Assembly (NCBI GenBank): GCA_009772925.1
Contig: WOUQ01000003.1
Span: forward strand, 62,001-126,000
Reading direction: 5' to 3'
DNA from: a bacterium
GTDB lineage: Bacteria > Pseudomonadota > Gammaproteobacteria > Burkholderiales > Thiobacillaceae
Length of the DNA: 64,000 nt
A model generated the notes under the pieces. The model saw nothing but the letters and a program-made list of their open reading frames with translations. It had not been told where the DNA came from and searched no databases. A program made the translations under genes and the position numbers. Below, one piece after another: positions 51,354-59,988 of the stretch (position 1 is its first letter; each line of letters opens with the position of its first letter).

Positions 51354-52182
51354 GTGTCCCGGTGGGTGGGGCGGCGGAGGGGGGGGCGTCCTTCGCGTCC
51401 GCAGCTTTTCCATCACTCCCCATGCTGGTTGCGGCGGGGGTGGAGGGAGCTTGCTTGGCCGGATCTGACGGGGGCGGGGCGGGATCTGTGACGGGGGGCG
51501 TCTTGCCGGCCGGCTGCATTGGCGGCTGGACTGGTTCGGCGGGCTTGGGGTCTTCCACCTTGATGCCCAGTTCCCGCGCGAGCCGGCGCAGTCCTTTGTG
51601 GGCGGGATCGATGGCCACACCGGCCTTCACGGTTTCCACCGCCTTGGCTTTACGGTTGGATTCCAGGTACAGGCTGGCCAGGGTATGCATGGCCCCGACA
51701 TGTTGCGGATCGAGTTGCAGTGCCTTGTAGAGACTGGCCTCGGCCTGTGGCATCTGCTTTCCGAGCAACTGGGCGCGGCCACGCAGCGCGTAGGCTTCCG
51801 GCATGAAGTAATGAGTTTCAGGATTGTGTCCGATGACATAGCCGGTTTCGCCCACGACGGTCTGGACCAGATAGCGCCGCTGTTGTGGGTTGGACATTGA
51901 ATAGAGCTTGTTCAGGGCTTCTACCGCGTTGCAATAATGTGTAAGGCCGGAGAAATACTGTGGTCTGCTTGGCAGGCTGTTTAATTGGTTACTGCGATAG
52001 GCCTTGAGGAAGTCGATGCAGTAGGAATTCATCTCCATGTATTCCGCCAGCTTGCTTGCCTGCGCAAGACCGGACATGAAGGTGCACTGCAGGAGCATGA
52101 TTGCAAATCCAACTCGTAGAAAACGATCCAGGGACCGATTCCCAAGGTTGGCGGGTGGGATGGGGGGATTTCTCGGAGTCAT
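51262..52182 (-). CDS. Exported TPR protein with Pro/Ala-rich C-terminus
   Basis: A 306-residue protein starting at 52182, with a signal peptide-like segment (FLRVGFAIMLLQCTFMSGLA) ending near QASK. The middle carries TPR-like helices (YALRGRAQLLGKQMPQAEAS, LYKALQLDPQHVGAMHTLAS, LYLESNRKAKAVETVKAGV). The ~100-residue tail is rich in Pro, Ala and Thr and includes CRFCPDP. A periplasmic scaffold for polysaccharide assembly or outer-membrane passage is plausible. The gene end overlaps the sulfatase-fold gene by 92 bases, tail to tail. It is the last gene of the minus-strand cluster. Confidence 0.78.
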   Translation of the reverse strand: MTPRNPPIPPANLGNRSLDRFLRVGFAIMLLQCTFMSGLAQASKLAEYMEMNSYCIDFLKAYRSNQLNSLPSRPQYFSGLTHYCNAVEALNKLYSMSNPQQRRYLVQTVVGETGYVIGHNPETHYFMPEAYALRGRAQLLGKQMPQAEASLYKALQLDPQHVGAMHTLASLYLESNRKAKAVETVKAGVAIDPAHKGLRRLARELGIKVEDPKPAEPVQPPMQPAGKTPPVTDPAPPPSDPAKQAPSTPAATSMGSDGKAADAKDAPPSAAPPTGTPTNPWCRFCPDPQSTDRPASTPPSVPKAAP

Positions 52183-52192
52183 GTTGTTCAAC

Positions 52193-53338
52193 CTATCGTG
52201 CAATGAGTGACCAGGTTTTTTGGGCGATGGAAGGCCAGTTGAATTCGCTGTGCGCCCTCGCATGCCCCGCTTGCCCGAGGCGCGTGGCCAACTGGCCGTC
52301 GCCGAGCACGTCCGCCAGTTTGTCGACCACCGATTCCAGCCGTTTGCCGTCCACCCGGTAACCCGTCACGCCATCGCTCACGGCCGAGCCCGTGCCGCCG
52401 TCCTGGCCCGCGATGACCGGCCGGCCGCAGGCGGCGGCTTCCAGGAAGACCATGCCGAAGCCCTCGTTGTCGCCATTGATCTCGCGGTTGGGCATGACGA
52501 ATACGTCGCAGGCGTTGTACCAGCGCGGCAGGTCGTCAGGGCTGACATGGCCGAGCAGCTTGACGCGATCTCCAACACCGAGCTCCCGCGCGAGCCCGGC
52601 CAGGTAGTCGTGATCTTCGCCGATGCCGATCAGGGCATAGCGGACATCCAACCCTTGTTGCAAGAGCAGGGGCAGGCTGCGGATGACCATATCGAAACCC
52701 TTGCGGCGCGACAGCCTGCCCACGGAGAGGATCAGCTTGCATCCGGGAGCGACGCCGACGGATTGCCGCAGGTCCTCGCAGGGCAGCCCGGGCCGGAATA
52801 CGTCGGTATCGACGCCGGGATGGATCAGAGTGATGCGCTCGGGTGGAACCCCCATCTGGATGAGCGTGGCGCGGGTATGGTCGCTGTTGGCGATCACCGC
52901 GTCGGCGTGGGTGAGCGTGAAACGCATGGCCCGGTATTTCCCCCCGCTTCCCCAGGTGGTCAACTCCTCGCCGTGGGCGTACACGACCACCGGGCGGAGG
53001 GTGAGCCGGCCCACCAGCCACGCTACCAGCCCCTCGGGCAAGGCGCGGATGGCGTGAATGCCTTGCGGACGTCGGGTGACGGCGAGAAAGAGCGACTTGC
53101 GCAGCAGCCTGAGGTACATCGCCAGAGATTCCGGTTTCAGCCAGGGGATGCGCCGCAGGTCGAGGCGGTGAACGGTGTTGGGGTGTGTGGCGTCGAACTC
53201 GGCGGCCCCCGGCACGTCGGCGGTGACGATGTGGATGTCCTTGCCGCCGAGCCGCCGGTACACCTCGGCGGCCCATACGGCGGTGCCGCCCTTGGTGGGT
53301 AGGAACAGTTCCGTGATGACGAGCAGTCTGGCGTTCAT
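52193..53338 (-). CDS. Glycosyltransferase family 4
   Basis: A 381-residue GT-B enzyme, starting at the conserved MNARLLVITELFLPTKGGTA. It contains VVVYAHGEELTTWGSGGKYR, LILSVGRLSRRKGFDMVIRS, YALIGIGEDHDYLAGLAREL, MPNREINGDNEGFGMVFLEA and AGQDGGTGSAVSDG, like PimB/mannosyltransferase-type enzymes. It is minus-strand, 10 bases upstream of the TPR gene. Donor and acceptor are unknown. Confidence 0.92.
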   Translation of the reverse strand: MNARLLVITELFLPTKGGTAVWAAEVYRRLGGKDIHIVTADVPGAAEFDATHPNTVHRLDLRRIPWLKPESLAMYLRLLRKSLFLAVTRRPQGIHAIRALPEGLVAWLVGRLTLRPVVVYAHGEELTTWGSGGKYRAMRFTLTHADAVIANSDHTRATLIQMGVPPERITLIHPGVDTDVFRPGLPCEDLRQSVGVAPGCKLILSVGRLSRRKGFDMVIRSLPLLLQQGLDVRYALIGIGEDHDYLAGLARELGVGDRVKLLGHVSPDDLPRWYNACDVFVMPNREINGDNEGFGMVFLEAAACGRPVIAGQDGGTGSAVSDGVTGYRVDGKRLESVVDKLADVLGDGQLATRLGQAGHARAHSEFNWPSIAQKTWSLIAR

Positions 53339-53415
53339 CGGACTAGCGATCGTGGCGGAGGGGGGGATTCTTTCATAAACCTGGCCCGGATTTCGCGAAC
53401 ACCCCGATAACCTCT

Positions 53416-53489
53416 GTAGGAGCGGCTTCAGCCGCGCAGACAGCGTTTGTGATCGCACGCGCTGAATTCGCGGCTGAAGCCGCTCCTAC
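53416..53489. repeat. REP/BIME element, type A with conserved linker
   Basis: Inverted GTAGGA-GCGGCTTCAGCCGC units, the left one with CGCGCAG in place of CGCGA, and a linker GACAGCGTTTGTGATCGCAC also seen at 25645 and 42657. It lies between the glycosyltransferase and the deacetylase-like gene. Confidence 0.92.
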
Positions 53490-53506
53490 GGGAGGGGTTG
53501 CGTGAA

Positions 53507-54703
53507 TCATGCCAGCCTGTTGCTCAGGCCCGACAGGATGAGGCCGAGGCCGGTGAGGCGTGCCAGTTTCCAGAAACGCGGCAGGCGCCGCGCCCGCGCG
53601 ACCAAAGCGGCGAAGCGCCGGGCAAGACGCGTTTCCAGCCAGTCGCCGTGGCGGCGGTATTGCTCCGCGAGTTCGGCGCTGGAGGTGAAGCGCAGGTCTG
53701 TGTGTCGGGACAAGGCTTCGGCGAACAGACGGTCGAGTTCCCGCAGGGCGGCGGCGGCGTGTTCCCCGGTGAAGTTGAAGCGGTGGGTTTCCAGCAGGCA
53801 GGGTCTGCCCTGGGCGGTCTTGTCCCGCAGCGCGTCCAGCGCGCGCTCGGCGGCGTGGCCGTAGGCCGGCTCGAAGTAATCGTCGCGGACCAGGTAAAGG
53901 ACGCCGGCGGCGCCCGTCTGGCCATTGCGGAGGGCGACGCCCATGGCCCCGGCGGTGGGTTTGCCCGCCGCATCCCGGCCGATGTAGCGACGGCCCGGCG
54001 TGACCACGCAGGCCACGCCGCCGCGCGCCCAGGCGGCTTCCACCGTTTCGGTCCAGACGAAGGTGGGGGGCACCACCACCGCCGGCGAGTCGCCGAAGAT
54101 TTGGGTGTAAAGCGCGATTTCCTCGGCGACGGCGGCGCGGATTTCCGGCTCCGGCAGAGTGCGGGAGGGCAGCACACTGGCATCGACCCAGCGGGATTGC
54201 AGGGGGCTGGGCAGGGATTCGGTTTCCTGGCCGGGGCCGGCGAGGATCCAATCCAGCACTTGCGGGTCCGCCTGGCCGGCGCGCATGAGAGCCTCGGGCC
54301 AGTAGTGGGCCATGCCGTGGAGCTGGGGGGCAAAGATGCCGGCCGCGATGCCTTCCCGGATGGCGGCGAGGATGTCGGCATAGACGGGGGCGGTGAGGGG
54401 GAGGGAGTGGTAGGGAAGGGAAAGCCCAGCCGCCCGGATTGCCTGGCTATCGGGCAAGGACAGGGTCAGCCCGAGCGTCATCACCGGCAGCCGGCCGTTC
54501 GCGTCCCGATACTTCAGCAGGCATTTGGCCAAGCGGTGGAGCGCGGTGGCGTGCCGTGCCGGGCCGGGTCCCCAGTCGTCGCTCTCGACGATGAGAACCG
54601 GATGGCGCAGCGTCGGTTCGCGCCAGGCTGCGCGCAAAGGGCGCAGAAAAATCAGGATCAAGGCCACCCACACGAGCGGGGGCGCGAGCAGCAGCCAGGC
54701 CAT
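53507..54703 (-). CDS. Polysaccharide deacetylase-like membrane-anchored protein
   Basis: A 398-residue protein with an N-terminal membrane anchor (LLLAPPLVWVALILIFLRPL). The NodB-like core has PVLIVESDDWGPGPARH in place of the usual T-F-D-D-G block, FAPQLHGMAHYWPEALMRAG with histidines, VVPPTFVWTETVEAAW, and LLETHRFNFTGEH. This is the pattern of a deacetylase-fold family found in sugar loci, but the active site is unusual. It overlaps no neighbour; the asparagine-synthetase homologue is 17 bases upstream. Confidence 0.75.
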   Translation of the reverse strand: MAWLLLAPPLVWVALILIFLRPLRAAWREPTLRHPVLIVESDDWGPGPARHATALHRLAKCLLKYRDANGRLPVMTLGLTLSLPDSQAIRAAGLSLPYHSLPLTAPVYADILAAIREGIAAGIFAPQLHGMAHYWPEALMRAGQADPQVLDWILAGPGQETESLPSPLQSRWVDASVLPSRTLPEPEIRAAVAEEIALYTQIFGDSPAVVVPPTFVWTETVEAAWARGGVACVVTPGRRYIGRDAAGKPTAGAMGVALRNGQTGAAGVLYLVRDDYFEPAYGHAAERALDALRDKTAQGRPCLLETHRFNFTGEHAAAALRELDRLFAEALSRHTDLRFTSSAELAEQYRRHGDWLETRLARRFAALVARARRLPRFWKLARLTGLGLILSGLSNRLA

Positions 54704-54719
54704 CAGGGTGGTTCCACCG

Positions 54720-56519
54720 TCACAAGCGTTCGGCTTGCAGCCACTCTTCCAGCGTGGTCATGACCCAGATCATCTTGCCGAAGTAAGTGGCATGGCCGGT
54801 CATGTGCTCGCCACGCACATGGTCGATGTAGGCGGGTTGCAGGATGTCGCGCTTCTTCAGGTCGGCGAGCCGGTCCTCGACCCGCTCGCGCAGCGGTGTG
54901 TATTCCCTGGCCCAGACCCCGAACGGCAAGCCGAATCCATGTTTGCTCTTGTTGATGATCTCGTCCGGCAGGAAGCCCACCAGGGCTTTCTTGAAGAACC
55001 AGCGCAGGTAGCGGCCCTTTACCTTCCAGTCCGGCGGCACCTCGCCGGAGAAGTCCACCAGGGCGTCGTCCAGCAGCGGATAACGCACCTCGATGCCGGC
55101 GGCCTCGGTCATGCCGGCGACCTTGCGCAGGTCGTTGTCGGCGAGTGTGAACTTGAGGTCCAGGTGCAGCAGGCGATTGACGAAGGAATCGGAATCCGCG
55201 CGATCGTAGACTTCCTTCAGCAGGTCGCTGGGCTGATGGGCATCCACTCCGGACAGCAGGTCGGGCGTGAACATCCCGGTCAGGGGCTGCCGGTAGACGA
55301 AATTGTAGGATTCCATGCGTTCCGGCAGGGGGATGTTGGCTTGGCGGATGTAGCTCCGGGCCTTGCGCACGGGTGGGAGGGCGCCAAGCCCGGGCAATCC
55401 GGCCAGCGGCTCGATCAGGCCCTTGCGGACCAGTTCGGGCAGGAGGTGATAGGCCTCGAACACCTTCTGCTTGGCGTAGCGTTCATTGCCGCCGAAGATT
55501 TCGTCGCCGCCGTCCCCCGCCAGCATGAACCTGTGCCCGTCCTCCGCCGCCAGGCGGGCGCAGAAGTAGGTGGGCACGGCGGAGTCGTTGGCGAAGGGTT
55601 CGTCGTAATGCGTGGCGATCACCGGGATGGCGCTGACGATGTCCTCCGGCTTCAGGTAGTACTCGCGCATGTCCAGGCCGAAACGGCGCGCGGCGACGCG
55701 GGCGTATTCCATCTCGTCGAAGCCGTTGGCATCGAAGCCAATGGAGTAGGTGCTGGCTTGGCCGGCGAGTTCCTTGAGCACGCCGCTGACCGTGGAACTG
55801 TCGGTGCCGCCGGACAGGAACGAGGCGACTTCATCGCCCCCTTTGGCGCGGCCCACGCATTCGCGCAGCAGGCGATGGAAGCGAACGGCCTGGGTGTCGA
55901 AATCGTCGCGTGGTTCATCGCGATACGCCAGCACCCAGTAAAAGCCGCGGGTAATTTTCCCTTTGCGCCAATATGCCCACTGGGCCGGAAGGAGTTTCTC
56001 CACGCCGGAGAAAATGCTGCCGGGAGCCGGCACCTGGTGGAAATACAGGTAGTTGAACAGCCCCTGGTGATCGAGGCGGCGCCCCACCGCCGGGTGGGCG
56101 GCGACCATGTCCGCCTGGCTGGCGAAGACGATGCCGGCGGGGCCCGGCGCGAAAGCCAGCTTTTCCGCGCCGATGCGGTCGAGGGCGAGGAACACGCTTT
56201 GCTCGTGCCGGTCCAGCACCGCCAGGGCGAAGTTGCCGTGGATGTGTTTGGGCGCGTCGCGGCCATGCTTTTTCCACAGGGCGAGCAGGGCGGCGGCGGG
56301 AGCCAGCTTCTGCAGGGCCGAGTCCTCGAAGCGCGGGCGTCCGGTGATGAGGGCGGCGACGGGGCCCTCGACGGCCGGCGCCAGGTTGCCGGCCAGTCCC
56401 CAGTGCGGGTCGGCCTGGGTATGGGCGGGGCGGGCGACACTGCACGGGGCCAGCATCTGCTCCAGGATTTCGGCGGCGTCGGCCGTGTCGTGGCCGAGCC
56501 AGCCGGCGAGGCGGTGCAT
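54720..56519 (-). CDS. Asparagine synthetase homologue lacking the catalytic Cys2
   Basis: A 599-residue protein. The C-terminal synthetase domain is well conserved: VASFLSGGTDSSTVSGVLKE (P-loop), YDEPFANDSAVPTYF and LAGDGGDEIFGGNERYAKQK. The N-terminal part still resembles a glutaminase domain (NFALAVLDRHEQSVFLALDR, GIVFASQADMVAAHP) but starts MHRLAGWLGHD, without Cys2 and the following loops. It may use ammonia or another amine, or make another acyl-adenylate product. Start 56519 begins the homology. It is the third homologue in the window and the only minus-strand one. Confidence 0.85.
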   Translation of the reverse strand: MHRLAGWLGHDTADAAEILEQMLAPCSVARPAHTQADPHWGLAGNLAPAVEGPVAALITGRPRFEDSALQKLAPAAALLALWKKHGRDAPKHIHGNFALAVLDRHEQSVFLALDRIGAEKLAFAPGPAGIVFASQADMVAAHPAVGRRLDHQGLFNYLYFHQVPAPGSIFSGVEKLLPAQWAYWRKGKITRGFYWVLAYRDEPRDDFDTQAVRFHRLLRECVGRAKGGDEVASFLSGGTDSSTVSGVLKELAGQASTYSIGFDANGFDEMEYARVAARRFGLDMREYYLKPEDIVSAIPVIATHYDEPFANDSAVPTYFCARLAAEDGHRFMLAGDGGDEIFGGNERYAKQKVFEAYHLLPELVRKGLIEPLAGLPGLGALPPVRKARSYIRQANIPLPERMESYNFVYRQPLTGMFTPDLLSGVDAHQPSDLLKEVYDRADSDSFVNRLLHLDLKFTLADNDLRKVAGMTEAAGIEVRYPLLDDALVDFSGEVPPDWKVKGRYLRWFFKKALVGFLPDEIINKSKHGFGLPFGVWAREYTPLRERVEDRLADLKKRDILQPAYIDHVRGEHMTGHATYFGKMIWVMTTLEEWLQAERL

Positions 56520-56536
56520 GGGGGACTCCGGGAGGA

Positions 56537-57046
56537 TCAGGGTTTGCGCGCGGGTTCCGGCGGGGGCGGAATCAGCGGCGTCTTCGGGTAGCCGGCCTCG
56601 TCCAGCAGCTTGTCCCAGCTGGTGGTTTCATAACCCTTCAGATGGGACTTGCCCACCACGATGACCGGTACCTCCATGGCGCCGACCAGCTTCTTCAGGG
56701 CCAGGGCCTGTTCCGGATCGGTGGAGGGATCTTTCTGGCTGTAGGCGACGCCGCGCCGCTTGAGATGCTCGCGCGCCTGATCGCAGAAGGGGCCGCAGTT
56801 GTTGGCGTAGAGCACCACCGGGTTCTTCGCGTGCGCCTGCTTGCCGGCATAGGACTCCTTGTCCACCTCCACCACATTGCCCTTGCCGCGGATCTGCTGC
56901 GCCCCGCGCGTGTCCGCCGGGGGTGGCTGGTCGGAATAGTGGGTGCGGCCGCCGGGATCGACCCATTTGTACACACCGCTGGCGTGGGCGCCCATGGCCA
57001 CCAAGACGAACAGGATGGGCACTGACAAGCGGAATCCAAGGCGCAT
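56537..57046 (-). CDS. DUF4124 and glutaredoxin-like exported protein
   Basis: A 169-residue protein with a signal peptide (LSVPILFVLVAMGAHA, cleavage likely after AHA). A DUF4124 segment follows, SGVYKWVDPGGRTHYSDQPP, then a glutaredoxin-like domain: VVLYANNCGPFCDQAREHLK, VAYSQKDPSTDPE, VPVIVVGKSHLKGY. The active-site pair is C-G-P-F-C, three residues between cysteines instead of two. It lies 17 bases upstream of the amidotransferase homologue and could handle thiols in the periplasm. Start 57046 gives the signal peptide. Confidence 0.87.
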   Translation of the reverse strand: MRLGFRLSVPILFVLVAMGAHASGVYKWVDPGGRTHYSDQPPPADTRGAQQIRGKGNVVEVDKESYAGKQAHAKNPVVLYANNCGPFCDQAREHLKRRGVAYSQKDPSTDPEQALALKKLVGAMEVPVIVVGKSHLKGYETTSWDKLLDEAGYPKTPLIPPPPEPARKP

Positions 57047-57111
57047 GATCGATCTCCCTAGTGATGCCTTCATTCTAGCCATGAAGCATGCGAATTGCCG
57101 ACTCGCTTGAG

Positions 57112-57422
57112 CTATCGCGTGGCGGCGGTGTGACGCAGGTACCCGTCCATCCCGCGGGTGATGCCCTCCACCAGATCGGTTTTCGGCGCGAATTCCACCT
57201 CGCACCGGAGGTTCTCGAAGTTGTAGGTGAACACACCCTCGCCTCGACGTTGCGCCGCACCATGTCCTGCAGGCCGGGTTCGTAGATGGGAATGCCGCCG
57301 GACTTGAGGATTTCGATCTTGCGCGGATCGACGTCGAGACACAGCACCTCGTTGCCGACTTCAGCTAGGCAGGTACCAGTGACCAGGCCGACGTGGCCGG
57401 TACCGATGACGCTGAGTTTCAT
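57112..57422 (-). pseudogene. Chimeric remnant: UDP-glucose dehydrogenase N-terminus plus NAD-epimerase C-terminus
   Basis: From ATG 57422 (minus) the frame reads [40 protein letters not shown] and [20 protein letters not shown], the first ~60 residues of Ugd. It then diverges. In another frame just downstream (57112-57240 region) [20 protein letters not shown] and [14 protein letters not shown] resemble the C-terminal end of an NAD-dependent nucleotide-sugar epimerase. The junction is at about 57240. Neither enzyme is complete, so uronic acid supply is not encoded here. Confidence 0.8.
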
Positions 57423-57663
57423 TGAACGCGACTCCAGGGGATGGGATGTGGGAAATGCGGAGGAATATGGAGTCGTGGATTCTAGCCTGCCGATGTTGCG
57501 CTTATCGGCATCTCCTCTGCGGAGCTTGAGGCGTCATGGTTTCATGCCGCTGTGGTTATTCCGGCGCTTGCCCTGCCTAGGGGGAAGGCCGGTTGGTCTG
57601 CGGAAGCAAGGGATGCGGAACTACTTGATCGGCAACCCTCACGCCAACTCGCGCTCCGTTTTG

Positions 57664-57720
57664 GCAGGAGCGGGCTCGCCCGCGATTGGCCGGATTGATC
57701 GCGGGCGAGCCCGCTCCTAC
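57664..57720. repeat. REP/BIME element, type C
   Basis: Inverted units with stem GCGGGCTCGCCCGC and foot GCAGGA/TCCTAC. The stem differs from types A and B but the GCG...CGC ends and foot are the same. It is the only recognisable feature in the gene-free stretch 57423-57850; the rest shows no plausible gene or hairpin. Confidence 0.88.
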
Positions 57721-57850
57721 GACGGAAGCGGTTGTTTACCCAGAGAGTGAAGCGCGCAACAGCATTTCGTAGCTCTATCCTCGTGTATTCCAAGCGGGGG
57801 GTGTATGGAGGCTGTGCTTTTCAGGTTCATCATCACGCGCGTCCATCCAC

Positions 57851-59887
57851 TCACGCCATGCCGTTATGCCTTAACAGCGCGTCGATGGTCGGTTCCCGGC
57901 CGCGGAACGCCTTGAACGATTCCAGCGCCGGGCGGCTGCCGCCCTGGGCGAGGATTTCGCTCCAGAAGCGCTGGCCGACCTCGGGGTTGAGCACGCCGCC
58001 GACGTGGCCCCGCGCCTCCTCCTCGAACAGGCTGTAGGCGTCGGCGGACAGCACTTCCGCCCACTTGTAGCTGTAATAGCCGGCCGCGTAGCCGCCGGCG
58101 AAGATGTGCGAGAAGTTGTTGGGAAAGCGGTTGTAGTCCGGCGGCACCACCACCGCCACGCGCCGGCGGATGTCCGCCAGCAGTTGCAGGGCGGTTTGTC
58201 CCGGCGCCAGGTCGTGGTGCAGGTGCATGTCGAACAGCGAGAACTCGATCTGCCGCACGGTCTGCATGCCGGCCTGGAAGTTCTTCGCCGCCAGCATCTT
58301 GTCGAACAGTTCGCGCGGCAGCGGCGCGCCGCTGTCGACGTGCGCGGTCATGTGCTTCAGCACGTCCCATTCCCAGCAGAAGTTCTCCATGAACTGGCTG
58401 GGCAGTTCGACCGCGTCCCATTCCACGCCGTTGATGCCGGACACGCCGAGATCCTCCACCCGAGTGAGCAGGTGGTGCAGGCCGTGGCCGAATTCGTGGA
58501 ACAGGGTGATCACGTCGTCGTGCGTGAGCAGCGCCGGCTTGCCGCCCACCGGGCGGGTGAAGTTGCAGGTGAGGTAGGCCACCGGCGTCTGCACGCCCTC
58601 ACCCTTGCGCCGCCGCGTGATGGCGTCGTCCATCCAGGCGCCGCCTCGCTTGGTCTCGCGCGCGTAGAGGTCGAGATAGAACTGGCCGACCAGTTGCCCG
58701 CGCTGGTCGGTGAGGGCGAAGAACTTGACGTCGTCGTGCCACACCGGCGCCTGGTCGGGGCGGATATGCAGGCCGTACAGGGTCTCGATGACGCGGAACA
58801 GGCCGGCCAGCACCTTGGGCTCCTGCAGGTACTGCTTCACCTCGGTTTCCGAGTAGGCGTAGCGGCGCTCGCGCAGCTTCTCGCTGGCGTAGCCGATGTC
58901 CCAGGCCTGCAAGTCCGGCAGGCCCAGCTCGCGCGCGGCGAATTCGCGCAGTTCGGCCATGTCCTTTTCGGCATAGGGCTTGGCGCGGCGCGCCAGGGTG
59001 TCGAGGAAGTCCAGCACCTCGGCCGGCGTCTGCGCCATTTTCGGCTCCAGCGAGACCTCGGCGTAGGAGGCAAAGCCGAGCATGCGCGCGGCTTCCGCGC
59101 GCAACCGCAGGATGTCGGCAATGAGGCCGCTGTTGTCCCACTCCGGCTTGCCGAATTCCGAGGCGCGCGTGGTGTAGGCGCGATACAACTCCTCGCGCAG
59201 GGCGCGGTTGGCGCAGTACTGCATCACCGGCAGGAACGAGGGCGCCTGCAGGTTCAGCTTCCAGCCCGGCTTGCCGTCGGCCTCGGCCATCTCGCGGAAC
59301 ATCGCCAGGGCGTCGTCCGGCAGGCCGGCGAGTTCGGCTTGGTCGTCGATGAACTTGCTCCAGGCGTTGGTGGCGTCGAGCAGGTTTTCCTCGAACTTGG
59401 CGGAAAGCTTGGAAAGCTCTTCCTGGATTTCCATGAAGCGCGGCTTCTGCTCTTGCGGTAGGTCGGCGCCGCCGAGCTTGAAGTCGCGCAGTTCATTGTC
59501 GATCACCTTGCGGCGTGCCGGTGCCAGGCCCGTGAATTCGGGCGCGGTGGCCAGCGCCTTGTACTGGCGGAACAGGCCGTCGTGCTGGCCCAGCTCGGCG
59601 TAGTACTGCGTGATCTTCGGCAGGTTGGCGTTGTAGGCCTCGCGCAGCTCCGGGCTGTCCAGCACCGAATGCAGGTGGGAGACCTGGCCCCAGGCCCGCG
59701 ACAGGCGCTCGTTGGCGTCCTCCAGGGGTTGCACGAAGGCCTCCCAGGTGGGCGGCGTGGCCGGGCCGCACAGGGTTTCCACCAGGGCGCGGTTCTCCGC
59801 CAGGAGTTGCTCCATCGCGGGGGTGACGTGTTCGGGACGGACTTCGCTGTAGCGGGGCAGGCCGGAGAAATCGAGCAGGGGGTTCAT
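57851..59887 (-). CDS. prlC: Oligopeptidase A (M3 metallopeptidase)
   Basis: A 678-residue zinc peptidase from ATG 59887; nine bases further upstream another ATG is possible. The active site is TLFHEFGHGLHHLLTRVE (H-E-x-x-H), and the C-terminal part ends in FSHIFAGGYAAGYYSYKWAE and SEILAQGGSRPALESF, typical of oligopeptidase A. It degrades short peptides, including released signal peptides, in the cytoplasm. It begins the housekeeping end of the window and is divergent from the carbonic anhydrase gene. Confidence 0.95.
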   Translation of the reverse strand: MNPLLDFSGLPRYSEVRPEHVTPAMEQLLAENRALVETLCGPATPPTWEAFVQPLEDANERLSRAWGQVSHLHSVLDSPELREAYNANLPKITQYYAELGQHDGLFRQYKALATAPEFTGLAPARRKVIDNELRDFKLGGADLPQEQKPRFMEIQEELSKLSAKFEENLLDATNAWSKFIDDQAELAGLPDDALAMFREMAEADGKPGWKLNLQAPSFLPVMQYCANRALREELYRAYTTRASEFGKPEWDNSGLIADILRLRAEAARMLGFASYAEVSLEPKMAQTPAEVLDFLDTLARRAKPYAEKDMAELREFAARELGLPDLQAWDIGYASEKLRERRYAYSETEVKQYLQEPKVLAGLFRVIETLYGLHIRPDQAPVWHDDVKFFALTDQRGQLVGQFYLDLYARETKRGGAWMDDAITRRRKGEGVQTPVAYLTCNFTRPVGGKPALLTHDDVITLFHEFGHGLHHLLTRVEDLGVSGINGVEWDAVELPSQFMENFCWEWDVLKHMTAHVDSGAPLPRELFDKMLAAKNFQAGMQTVRQIEFSLFDMHLHHDLAPGQTALQLLADIRRRVAVVVPPDYNRFPNNFSHIFAGGYAAGYYSYKWAEVLSADAYSLFEEEARGHVGGVLNPEVGQRFWSEILAQGGSRPALESFKAFRGREPTIDALLRHNGMA

Positions 59888-59988
59888 GGTTGGCAAGTGG
59901 TAAGTGGTAAGTAGTGAAAGATGAGTATCGGACCAAAGACGAGGTTTTCAAGGCATAGTTTCGGGTCATTGCATTGCTATTTCCGACC

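Noticed and set aside
54525-56591. 688-codon plus-strand frame opposite the asparagine-synthetase homologue
   Set aside because: Antisense shadow of a gene with a clear P-loop and SGGTDSS motif.
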